DNA of 8,363 nucleotides, taken from assembly GCA_035640035.1 (NCBI GenBank), contig DASQWX010000226.1, positions 1 through 8,363 of the forward strand. Direction: 5' to 3'. The notes beneath the pieces were generated by a model. It saw nothing but the letters and a program-made list of their open reading frames with translations. It was not told the origin of the DNA and did not search any database. Within the stretch, counting starts at the first letter, position 1; the number at the start of each line of letters is the position of its first letter. Positions 1 to 6,784 of this stretch are shown piece after piece. The translations under genes were made by a program, and so were the position numbers. The DNA is from 13-2-20CM-68-14 sp035640035. GTDB lineage: Bacteria > Actinomycetota > Thermoleophilia > Gaiellales > Gaiellaceae.

Positions 1-1
1 C

Positions 2-450
2 GCGTTACTCGTCGGGATCGTGCTCGCGATCATCGACCAGCTCAACCTGCCGCCGAAGTCGAACCTCTCGCCGTTCATCGTCGGCCTGGTCGTGGCGGCG
101 ATCGGGATGTCCTACGGCGCTAACTCCGGCTACGCGATCAACCCGGCGCGCGACTTCGGGCCGAGGCTGTTCGCCTGGGCCGCAGGCTGGAAAGGCATTG
201 CGTTCCCCGGGAACTACGGCAACGTCGGCTCCTACTGGTGGATTCCGGTGGTTGCGCCGATTGTGGGCGGGGTGATCGGCGCGCTTGCGTACGACTTCTT
301 CATCAACCACGTCCTGAGGGCGCGAGGCGCAGTTCCCCAGATGGACATGGTCCAGGTCGGACGCGTCGCCGAGGAGGTGCCGCCCCCCGTCGCCGCCGAC
401 GTCGAGGTCCGCGGCGAGACCGTTGTCGAGAGGCCACCCGAGGAGCGAAC

Positions 451-454
<4 letters not shown>
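2..454 (+). CDS. glpF: Glycerol uptake facilitator (aquaglyceroporin, MIP family), C-terminal part
   Basis: Inner-membrane channel that lets glycerol diffuse into the cell. Only the last 150 residues are present; the reading frame is open at the left edge, so the start lies outside the window. The second pore half is visible: a hydrophobic helix, then GYAINPARDFGPRLFAW carrying the second NPA motif (codons at 140-148). The Arg and Asp that follow NPA are typical of glycerol-conducting members rather than water-only aquaporins. Tyr stands where E. coli GlpF has the selectivity-filter Phe; some aquaglyceroporins also have Tyr there. A last membrane helix (about 232-303) is followed by a roughly 45-residue charged tail rich in Glu, Val and Pro, presumably cytoplasmic. 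The stop overlaps the dhaK start (GTGA, 451-454), so the two are probably co-transcribed and translationally coupled. Identity is confident from the motif and from the neighbouring glycerol genes. Confidence 0.93.
440..445 (+). promoter_or_regulatory. Ribosome binding site of dhaK
   Basis: GAGGAG lies 5 bases before the GTG at 451. It supports GTG 451 as the dhaK start, although the reading frame stays open a long way upstream through glpF. Confidence 0.7.
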
Positions 455-1452
<998 letters not shown>

Positions 1453-1459
1453 CCGGCGG

Positions 1460-2134
1460 ATGGTCGGCATGGCCGAAACCGAGAAAGCGTCAGGGCGCGT
1501 GAGCCTCGCGTACGACGACGTTCTGCGCTGGATTCGTGCGTTCGCAGCGGAGGTCGATGCGAACAAGCAGCAGCTGACCCAGCTCGACGCCGCGATCGGA
1601 GACGGCGATCACGGGATCAACATGCAGCGAGGAATGTCGGCCGTCCTCGGCAAGGTCGACGAAACCGGTGAGGACATCGGCGCCCTGCTCAAGACCGTCG
1701 GCATGACGCTCGTGTCGACCGTCGGGGGCGCCGGTGGCCCCCTCTACGGAACGCTCTTCCTGCAGATGGGAACAAGCGTGTCCGGCAAGCCCGAGCTCGG
1801 CCTGGACGACTGGGCCGCAGGGCTCGACGCCGCGATCGCCGGCGTCCAGGCCCGCGGGAAGGCCGAGCCCGGAGACAAGACCATGATCGACGCCCTGATC
1901 CCCGGCCGGGATGCCCTCAAGGCCGCTCTCGCAGAGGGCTCGACGTTCGAAGAGGCGCTCAGACGGTCGGCCGACGCCGCCGGACAGGGCATGCGGGACA
2001 CCGTCCCGCTGGTTGCAAAAAAGGGCCGCGCGAGCTACCTCGGCGAGCGAAGCGCGGGGCACCAGGATCCCGGAGCCACCTCATCCCAGCTGCTTCTCGA
2101 GGCAGCGGCCGAGGCCTGGGGCAAGGCGGACTAA
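1460..2134 (+). CDS. dhaL: PTS-dependent dihydroxyacetone kinase, ADP-binding subunit DhaL
   Basis: Cytoplasmic nucleotide-binding subunit. It holds a tightly bound ADP that receives phosphate from DhaM and passes it to Dha held on DhaK. It has 224 residues from ATG 1460. The DAAIGDGDHGINM motif supplies Asp43, Asp48 and Asp50, equivalent to the Mg-ADP-binding aspartates 30, 35 and 37 of E. coli DhaL. Further family motifs are VGGAGGPLYGTLF, GDKTMIDALIP, and RASYLGERSAGHQDPGATS near the C-terminus. The start is uncertain: ATG 1460 lies 7 bases after the dhaK stop with no properly spaced Shine-Dalgarno, whereas ATG 1469 has GGATGG 5 bases upstream and would give 221 residues. Either start leaves about 10-13 more N-terminal residues than E. 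coli DhaL. The stop codon is fused to the glpK ribosome binding site. As in DhaK, no fusion of the two domains is seen, so this is the PTS type. Confidence 0.95.
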   Translation: MVGMAETEKASGRVSLAYDDVLRWIRAFAAEVDANKQQLTQLDAAIGDGDHGINMQRGMSAVLGKVDETGEDIGALLKTVGMTLVSTVGGAGGPLYGTLFLQMGTSVSGKPELGLDDWAAGLDAAIAGVQARGKAEPGDKTMIDALIPGRDALKAALAEGSTFEEALRRSADAAGQGMRDTVPLVAKKGRASYLGERSAGHQDPGATSSQLLLEAAAEAWGKAD

Positions 2135-2139
2135 GGAGG
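2134..2139 (+). promoter_or_regulatory. Strong ribosome binding site of glpK
   Basis: AGGAGG, as part of TAAGGAGGA at 2132-2140, overlaps the dhaL stop TAA and sits 4 bases before ATG 2144. It is the best Shine-Dalgarno in the window, which suggests that glpK is translated efficiently from the shared transcript. Confidence 0.85.
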
Positions 2140-2143
2140 ACGA

Positions 2144-3634
2144 ATGGCTCAATACGCAGCAGCAGTAGACCAGGGCACGACCAGCACCCGCTTCATGGTT
2201 TTCGACCACGGCGGGCAGGTTGTCTCGGTCGACCAGAAGGAGCACGAGCAGATCTACCCGAAGCCGGGCTGGGTCGAGCACGACCCGATGGAGATCTGGC
2301 AACGGACACAGGAGGTGGTCCGGGCCGGGCTCGACAAGGTCAATGCGAGCGACATCGCGGGCGTCGGCGTCACGAACCAGCGCGAGACGACGGTCGTCTG
2401 GGAACGCTCGAGCGGCCGGCCCGTTTACAACGCGATCGTCTGGCAGGACACGCGCACGGACCAGATCTGCAACGAGCTCAGCGCCGATGGAGGCCAGGAC
2501 CGGTTCCGGGACAAGACAGGCCTCCCGATCGCGACCTACTTCTCGGGCCCGAAGATCAAGTGGATCCTCGACAACGTCGACGGCGTCCGCAGCAAGGCCG
2601 AGAGCGGCGAGGTGCTGTTCGGGAACATCGACACGTGGGTGATCTGGCTGCTCACCGGCGGCCCCGACGGTGGCGTGCACGTCACCGACGTAACCAACGC
2701 AAGCCGGACGATGATGATGGACCTGAAGACGCTCGACTGGGACGAGGAGATCCTGGGGATCCTCGGCGTCCCGCGGGCGATGCTGCCGGCGATCAAGGCC
2801 TCGAGCGAGGTCTACGGCGAGGCGAAGGACGGCCTGGTGGGGATCCCGGTCGCCGGCGACCTCGGCGACCAGCAGGCGGCGCTGTTCGGCCAGACCTGCT
2901 TCTCGGTGGGCGAGGCGAAGAACACGTACGGCACAGGCAACTTCCTGCTGCTCAACACCGGCAACGAGATCGTGCCGTCGAAGAGCGGCCTGATCACGGG
3001 TCTGGGCTACAAGATCGGTGACCAGCAGGCCGTCTACATGCTGGAAGGGTCGATCGCGATCACCGGAGCGCTCGTGCAGTGGCTCCGGGACAACGTCGGC
3101 CTGATCTCGAACGCGCCGGAGATCGAGAACCTGGCGAAGACCGTCAACGACAACGGCGGCATCTATTTCGTCCCGGCCTTCTCGGGCCTCTTCGCCCCGT
3201 ACTGGCGGGGCGAGGCGCGCGGCGTCATCGCCGGGCTGACCCGCTACGTGAACAAGGGTCACATCGCCCGGGCAGCGCTCGAGGCGACCGCGTGGCAGAG
3301 CCGTGAAGTAGTCGAAGCGATGAACGCCGACTCCGGCGTCGAGCTGACCTCGCTGAAGGTGGACGGCGGGATGGTCTTCAACGATCTGCTGATGCAGTTC
3401 CAGGCCGACGTGCTCGACGTGCCGGTGATCCGGCCGACGGTCGCGGAGACGACGTCGCTCGGGGCGGCCTACGCGGCCGGACTTGCGACCGGCTTCTGGT
3501 CGGAGGTCGAGGACCTGCGCGCCAACTGGGGCAAGGACAAGGAGTGGCAACCCCAGATGGACCCGCAGGAGCGCGAGAAGGAGTACGGGTACTGGAAGAA
3601 GGCCGTCACGCGGACCTTCGACTGGCTGGAGTAG
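2144..3634 (+). CDS. glpK: Glycerol kinase
   Basis: Phosphorylates glycerol with ATP to sn-glycerol 3-phosphate, trapping it in the cell; a FGGY-family kinase of the cytoplasm. It has 496 residues, against 502 in E. coli. N-terminal phosphate loop VDQGTTSTR (Asp9-Thr12). Glycerol-binding residues Arg80 and Glu81 (NQRETT), Trp100 (VWQDTRT), Tyr132 and Asp242 (GDQQAALFGQ) are all present. The C-terminal ATPase domain shows YGTGNFLLLNTG, FSGLFAPYWRGEARG and VDGGMVFNDLLMQFQ ahead of ETTSLGAAYAAG. ATG 2144 has an ideal Shine-Dalgarno. Oddity: the segment between SSEVY and GDQQ (residues 225-240) is about three residues shorter than in E. coli or Bacillus. It shows neither the GGKGGTR-type loop that binds fructose 1,6-bisphosphate nor the HFYG-type site phosphorylated by HPr. 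A terminator-like palindrome follows 8 bases after the stop, so glpK is probably the last gene of the left transcript. Confidence 0.97.
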   Translation: MAQYAAAVDQGTTSTRFMVFDHGGQVVSVDQKEHEQIYPKPGWVEHDPMEIWQRTQEVVRAGLDKVNASDIAGVGVTNQRETTVVWERSSGRPVYNAIVWQDTRTDQICNELSADGGQDRFRDKTGLPIATYFSGPKIKWILDNVDGVRSKAESGEVLFGNIDTWVIWLLTGGPDGGVHVTDVTNASRTMMMDLKTLDWDEEILGILGVPRAMLPAIKASSEVYGEAKDGLVGIPVAGDLGDQQAALFGQTCFSVGEAKNTYGTGNFLLLNTGNEIVPSKSGLITGLGYKIGDQQAVYMLEGSIAITGALVQWLRDNVGLISNAPEIENLAKTVNDNGGIYFVPAFSGLFAPYWRGEARGVIAGLTRYVNKGHIARAALEATAWQSREVVEAMNADSGVELTSLKVDGGMVFNDLLMQFQADVLDVPVIRPTVAETTSLGAAYAAGLATGFWSEVEDLRANWGKDKEWQPQMDPQEREKEYGYWKKAVTRTFDWLE

Positions 3635-3642
3635 CACTTCCG

Positions 3643-3672
3643 CAGGCCCGGCGCCCGCGGGCGCCGGGCCTG
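3643..3672 (+). terminator. Perfect 30-base palindrome after glpK, probable transcription terminator
   Basis: The arms CAGGCCCGGCGCCC (3643-3656) and GGGCGCCGGGCCTG (3659-3672) are exact reverse complements around a central GC, giving a 13-bp all-matched stem with a CGCG loop. It begins 8 bases after the glpK stop. No T-run follows (the next bases are TGTCCCGC), so it is not a classical intrinsic terminator. GC-rich stems without a U tail are often proposed as terminators or mRNA 3'-end stabilisers in high-GC bacteria. The role is inferred from position and structure. Confidence 0.65.
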
Positions 3673-3691
3673 TGTCCCGCTGGGCCACGTC

Positions 3692-3706
3692 GGGGGCCTG
3701 ACCCCC
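3692..3706. repeat. Short palindromic unit A (GGGGG-CCTGA-CCCCC)
   Basis: Five-G and five-C arms around the loop CCTGA; an outer CGT/ACG pair (3688-3690 with 3708-3710) can lengthen the stem. It resembles units B (3792-3812) and E (3898-3912) in sharing the GGGG, CTGA, CCCC pattern, with one extra C. It lies outside the B-to-E composite and may be a further, partly degraded copy. Confidence 0.5.
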
Positions 3707-3719
3707 AACGAGGCCGAAT

Positions 3720-3741
3720 GCGCCAGTAGTACTACCGGCGC
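3720..3741. promoter_or_regulatory. 22-base dyad with perfect GTAGTACTAC core, possible operator
   Basis: GCGCC and GGCGC flank the exact 10-base palindrome GTAGTACTAC (3726-3735), with a single mismatched pair (A3725 with C3736), so each arm is 11 bases. It is AT-richer at its centre than the surrounding sequence. It overlaps a small inverted repeat, GCTTG-ACG-CAAGC, at 3740-3752. Symmetry of this size between two glycerol transcription units would suit a dimeric regulator, but no regulator gene is visible and no consensus is matched. It could equally be another unit of the repeat cluster. Confidence 0.35.
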
Positions 3742-3791
3742 TTGACGCAAGCGTGACGCGCGGCGAAGCCCTCAGCGTCCGCTCCAGGCTC

Positions 3792-3912
3792 GTCCGGGGA
3801 CTGACCCCGGACCAGCCCGCATAGGGACTGTCCCGAATGGGACTGTCCCTGTAACCGGTTGCGTTGTCCGGCTCGGTTGCAGGGACAGACCCGGTGCGGG
3901 GTCAGCCCCCGG
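3792..3912. repeat. Composite REP/BIME-like or MITE-like palindrome cluster
   Basis: Unit B, GTCCGGGG-ACTGA-CCCCGGAC (3792-3812), is a perfect 8-bp hairpin. Two direct copies of GGGACTGTCCC follow at 3824-3834 (C) and 3839-3849 (C'), separated by GAAT. On the right are GGGACAGACCC (D, 3882-3892), which inverted matches C at 10 of 11 bases, and E (3898-3912), which inverted matches B at 14 of 15 bases. The layout is therefore B, C, C', centre, D-inverted, E-inverted: a mirrored arrangement about a centre of roughly 32 bases that contains AACCGGTT (3853-3860) and two copies of CGGTTGC (3856-3862 and 3874-3880). Paired inverted short palindromes are the hallmark of REP/BIME elements spread by REP-associated tyrosine transposases. 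No transposase is present here, and copy number elsewhere in the genome cannot be judged from this window. Confidence 0.6.
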
Positions 3913-3933
3913 CCGCTGCGATACTGCGGCCGG
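3909..3933. promoter_or_regulatory. Hairpin just upstream of glpA, enclosing a weak -10-like GATACT
   Basis: CCGGCCGC (3909-3916) and GCGGCCGG (3926-3933) are exact reverse complements with a 9-base loop, TGCGATACT. The stem ends 5 bases before the proposed glpA GTG. GATACT (3920-3925) matches TATAAT at four of six positions, but no -35 element is seen at the right distance. The dyad could be an operator over a promoter, a 5' leader hairpin, or a continuation of the repeat cluster, whose unit E it overlaps by four bases. Confidence 0.3.
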
Positions 3934-3938
3934 TAGGA

Positions 3939-5486
3939 GTGCCGACTCTTGAAACGGAAGTCCTCGTCGTCGGCGGCGGTTCCACGGGGGCCGGCGTCGC
4001 TCGCGACGTGGCTATGCGCGGCTTCGAGACCGCTTTGGTCGAGCGCGGCGACCTCGCCACGGGAACGACCGGCCGATTCCATGGCCTCCTGCACTCGGGC
4101 GGGCGCTACGCAGTGAAAGATCCGCTCGCGGCCCGCGAGTGCGTCGTCGAGAACGCGATCCTGCGCCGGACAGCAGCCGACTGCATCGAGGACACGGGCG
4201 GCCTGTTCGTCTCCACGCGCTGGGACGATCCAGCCTTCGGCGACGACTTCCTGGAGGGCTGCCGGGAGACGGGCGTCCCCGTCGACGAGGTCCCTGTCGC
4301 CGAGGCGCTGCGCCGCGAGCCTAGGCTCGACCCGGGGATCACGCGCGCCTTCGCCGTCCCGGACGCCAGCCTCGATCCGTGGAAGCTCGTCTCCGGGTGC
4401 GCCAGGTCGGCCAAGCAGTACGGAGCGCGAATCCTGCCCTACCATCGCGTCCTCGGTCTCGAGGTTCGCGGCGACAGGGTGGTCGGTGCGCGCGTCGGCG
4501 ACGAGCAGACGGGGGAAGAGCTCGAGATCCGCGCGGACGTCGTCATCAACGCGGCGGGCGCCTGGGCCGGGCAGATCGCCGGCCTCGCGGGCTGCGACGT
4601 GACCGTCCTGCCGGGCAAGGGGATCATGATCGCGATGAACCACCGGCTCGTGAACACGGTGGTCAATCGCTGCAAGCCGCCGAGCGACGGGGACATCATC
4701 GTCCCGATCCGGACCGTCTCGGTGATCGGGACGACCGACATGCGGGTTGCCGATCCCGACGAGCTCGAGGTGACCCGGGCCGAGATCGACGAGATGCTCG
4801 ACGAGGGCGAGAAGCTGGTTCCCGGCTTCCGCAAGGCTCGGGCGCTGCGGGTCTGGGCCGGGGCGCGCCCGCTCTACACGCCGGACGAGGTGGCCGACAC
4901 GCGCGATGTCAGCCGCACGCACACCGTCATCGACCACGCCCGCCGCGACGGGGTCGAGGGCTTGATCACGATCACCGGCGGCAAGACGACGACCTACCGG
5001 ATGATGGCCGAGCACGCCGTCGACGCGGCCTGCGACAAGCTCGGCGTCGACAGGCCCTGCCGGACCGACGAGGAGCCGCTCCCGGACTCCGAGGACGAGC
5101 GCTTCTACTGGCTGGGAGCACGGGTTCAGGCCCGGGAGCCGGTACCGGGGTCGGAGGAGATCATCTGTGAGTGCGAGCTGATCACCCGGCAGCACCTGAC
5201 CGAGGCGATCGCCCGTCGCCCCCCGACAAGCCTCGACGACGTCCGCCGGAGAGTCAGGCTGGCGATGGGCCCGTGCCAGGGCGGGTTCTGCATCTATCGA
5301 GCGACCGGCATCCTCCACGAGTTCGAGCACCTCGATCACCGAGCTGCGAATGCCGCCCTGCTGGACTTCCTGCAGGAGCGGTGGAAAGGGGTGCAGCCGA
5401 TCCTCTACGGTGACCAGGTTCGTCAGGCCCGCCTCGACGACTGGATCTTCCAGGGCCTGCTCGGGGTCGAGCACCTGCCTGCATGA
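3939..5486 (+). CDS. glpA: Anaerobic-type glycerol-3-phosphate dehydrogenase, catalytic subunit A
   Basis: FAD-dependent catalytic subunit that oxidises sn-glycerol 3-phosphate to DHAP; it works with GlpB and the membrane-bound GlpC to send electrons to the quinone pool. It has 515 residues from GTG 3939 (E. coli 542). The N-terminal FAD-binding motif is VLVVGGGSTGAG (residues 8-19), with Glu35 ending the second strand. TGTTGRFHGLLHSGGRYAV and ITITGGKTTTYRMMAEH are GlpA/GlpD family signatures. The C-terminal Bfd-like [2Fe-2S] region has Cys410 and Cys412 (CEC) and Cys446 and Cys451 (CQGGFC), which marks GlpA rather than the single-subunit aerobic GlpD. The start is uncertain: the frame is open back to TTG 3864, and GTG 3894 has AGGGA 8 bases upstream. 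GTG 3939 is preferred because it puts the FAD motif at the expected distance and leaves the repeats out of the protein, but GTAGGA directly abuts it, too close for normal spacing. The stop overlaps glpB (ATGA). Confidence 0.95.
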   Translation: MPTLETEVLVVGGGSTGAGVARDVAMRGFETALVERGDLATGTTGRFHGLLHSGGRYAVKDPLAARECVVENAILRRTAADCIEDTGGLFVSTRWDDPAFGDDFLEGCRETGVPVDEVPVAEALRREPRLDPGITRAFAVPDASLDPWKLVSGCARSAKQYGARILPYHRVLGLEVRGDRVVGARVGDEQTGEELEIRADVVINAAGAWAGQIAGLAGCDVTVLPGKGIMIAMNHRLVNTVVNRCKPPSDGDIIVPIRTVSVIGTTDMRVADPDELEVTRAEIDEMLDEGEKLVPGFRKARALRVWAGARPLYTPDEVADTRDVSRTHTVIDHARRDGVEGLITITGGKTTTYRMMAEHAVDAACDKLGVDRPCRTDEEPLPDSEDERFYWLGARVQAREPVPGSEEIICECELITRQHLTEAIARRPPTSLDDVRRRVRLAMGPCQGGFCIYRATGILHEFEHLDHRAANAALLDFLQERWKGVQPILYGDQVRQARLDDWIFQGLLGVEHLPA

Positions 5487-6784
5487 CGAACGCCCGGCCG
5501 CGGCTCGCTCGCGCTGGGGCTGCGAGCTACGACACGGTCGTGATCGGCACGGGTCTCGCCGGACTGACGGCTGCCTTGCGGCTGGCCGAGGAAGGTCAGC
5601 GCGTGGCCGTCCTCGCGAAGGGTGTGGGGGCAACCCACCTTGCGCCCGCCACGATCGACGTCCTCGGCTACGCAGGCGGTCCGGTCGAGAGCCCCGCGCG
5701 AGCGCTGCCGGAGTTCGTCGAGGCGCATCCGGGGCACCCCTACCGCCGCCTCGCCATGCAGCCCGTCCGTGACAGCCTCGGCTGGTTCAGGGCACGCCTG
5801 GGCGACCACGACTACCGCGGCGACCTCGACGAGAACTTCCTCGTCCCGACGGCGATCGGCGTCGCCAAGCCCACGGCGCTCGTGCCGGAGACGATGGCCG
5901 CCGGCGACCTGCGCCGAGGCGGGCGCTTCCTGTTCGTGGGCCTGCACGGGCTCAAGGATTTCTTCCCTGCCTACCTCGCGGACAACATCGCTCGTGCTCG
6001 CCTGCCCGGCGATGCGTCCGTCACCACTCGCACCGTCGAGCTCGCGCCCCCGCTCGGCGATGCGCGGGACGTCAGCGGGCTCGGCTTCGCGCGGCGCTTC
6101 GAGCAGGCGGGATTTCGCGAGTCGGTGCTGACCGAGCTGCGGAGGCATCTCGTGCCCGGCGAGATCGTCGGCTTCCCCGCCGTGCTCGGTTTGGACGGCG
6201 CCCGAGAGGTGCGGAACGAGCTCGAGACCCGGCTCGGACACCCGGTCTTCGAAGTGCCGACGCTTCCGCCCTCGGTTCCCGGGGTCCGCCTGTTCGAGAC
6301 GATGACCTCGGCGCTGAGGAGCGCAGGGGCTCGCCTCGTCGTCGGAAGCACCGTCGCAGGCGGCGAAGCCGGCGCTGGGCGCCTCGAAGGCGTCGTGGCG
6401 CACACCGCGGGCCGGCCGCTCACCTATCGGGCGCGGTCGTTCGTCCTCGCCACCGGCGGCTTCGCCTCGGGGGGTCTGCAGCTCGATTCGTCCGGAGAGG
6501 TCCGGGAGACCGTCTTCGATCTGCCGGTCGCGGGCCTGCCCGGGCCGGACGAACCGCGTTTCGAGCCGGGCTACTTCGACGAGCACGCTCTCTCCCGGGC
6601 CGGCGTCGCGACAGACGTGAAGATGCGTCCCGTGAACAGCGAGGACGTCCCGGTCTACGAGAACCTCCATGCAGCGGGGGCCACCCTCGGCGGCGCCGTT
6701 CCCTGGCGCGAGGGCTCCGGGAACGGTCTCAGCCTGGCGTCTGGGTATGCGGCTGCGTCCGCGATTCTGGAGGGCGGGTCGTGA
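5483..6784 (+). CDS. glpB: Anaerobic-type glycerol-3-phosphate dehydrogenase, subunit B
   Basis: Second flavoprotein subunit of the GlpABC complex, thought to carry electrons between GlpA and GlpC. It has 433 residues (E. coli 419). The start is ATG 5483 inside the glpA stop (ATGA, 5483-5486); no clear Shine-Dalgarno is seen, so translation probably depends on coupling to glpA. A leader of about 16 residues precedes the nucleotide-binding motif VVIGTGLAG (GxGxxG at residues 22-27). Family features further on are HPYRRL, LKDFFPAYLA, LPTLPPSVPG-type sequence (here VPTLPPSVPGVRLFETM), VLATGGFASGGL, and the C-terminal ENLHAAGATLGG with SGNGLSLASGY, which lines the flavin site. It is distinguished from fumarate reductase or other FAD oxidoreductases by these motifs and by its place between glpA and glpC. 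It has no membrane segment or iron-sulfur Cys motif. The GTG of glpC overlaps its stop. Confidence 0.94.
   Translation: MTNARPRLARAGAASYDTVVIGTGLAGLTAALRLAEEGQRVAVLAKGVGATHLAPATIDVLGYAGGPVESPARALPEFVEAHPGHPYRRLAMQPVRDSLGWFRARLGDHDYRGDLDENFLVPTAIGVAKPTALVPETMAAGDLRRGGRFLFVGLHGLKDFFPAYLADNIARARLPGDASVTTRTVELAPPLGDARDVSGLGFARRFEQAGFRESVLTELRRHLVPGEIVGFPAVLGLDGAREVRNELETRLGHPVFEVPTLPPSVPGVRLFETMTSALRSAGARLVVGSTVAGGEAGAGRLEGVVAHTAGRPLTYRARSFVLATGGFASGGLQLDSSGEVRETVFDLPVAGLPGPDEPRFEPGYFDEHALSRAGVATDVKMRPVNSEDVPVYENLHAAGATLGGAVPWREGSGNGLSLASGYAAASAILEGGS
6769..6774 (+). promoter_or_regulatory. Ribosome binding site of glpC
   Basis: GGAGGG inside the end of glpB, 6 bases before GTG 6781. It fixes the glpC start at the GTG overlapping the glpB stop. 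Confidence 0.65.

Noticed and set aside
2081..3688. Long minus-strand open frame opposite glpK (about 535 codons)
   Set aside because: Antisense shadow of a confidently identified glycerol kinase; no recognisable domain.
3742..3770. Promoter starting at TTGACG (3742-3747) as a -35 box
   Set aside because: The position 16-18 bases downstream reads GAAGCC or similar, with no resemblance to a -10 element; the TTGACG is part of a small inverted repeat.
3692..3912. CRISPR array
   Set aside because: The repeated units are only 11-21 bases, differ in sequence and orientation, and are unevenly spaced without unique spacers of constant length; no cas gene is present.
3939..5486. Aerobic single-subunit GlpD instead of GlpA
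   Set aside because: The C-terminal CEC and CQGGFC cysteines and the directly following glpB and glpC identify the three-subunit enzyme.
3732..5633. Minus-strand open frame of about 633 codons spanning the intergenic repeats and glpA
   Set aside because: No domain or sensible composition; the glpA frame on the plus strand carries FAD and Cys motifs throughout. Other long antisense frames opposite glpB and glpC were dropped for the same reason.
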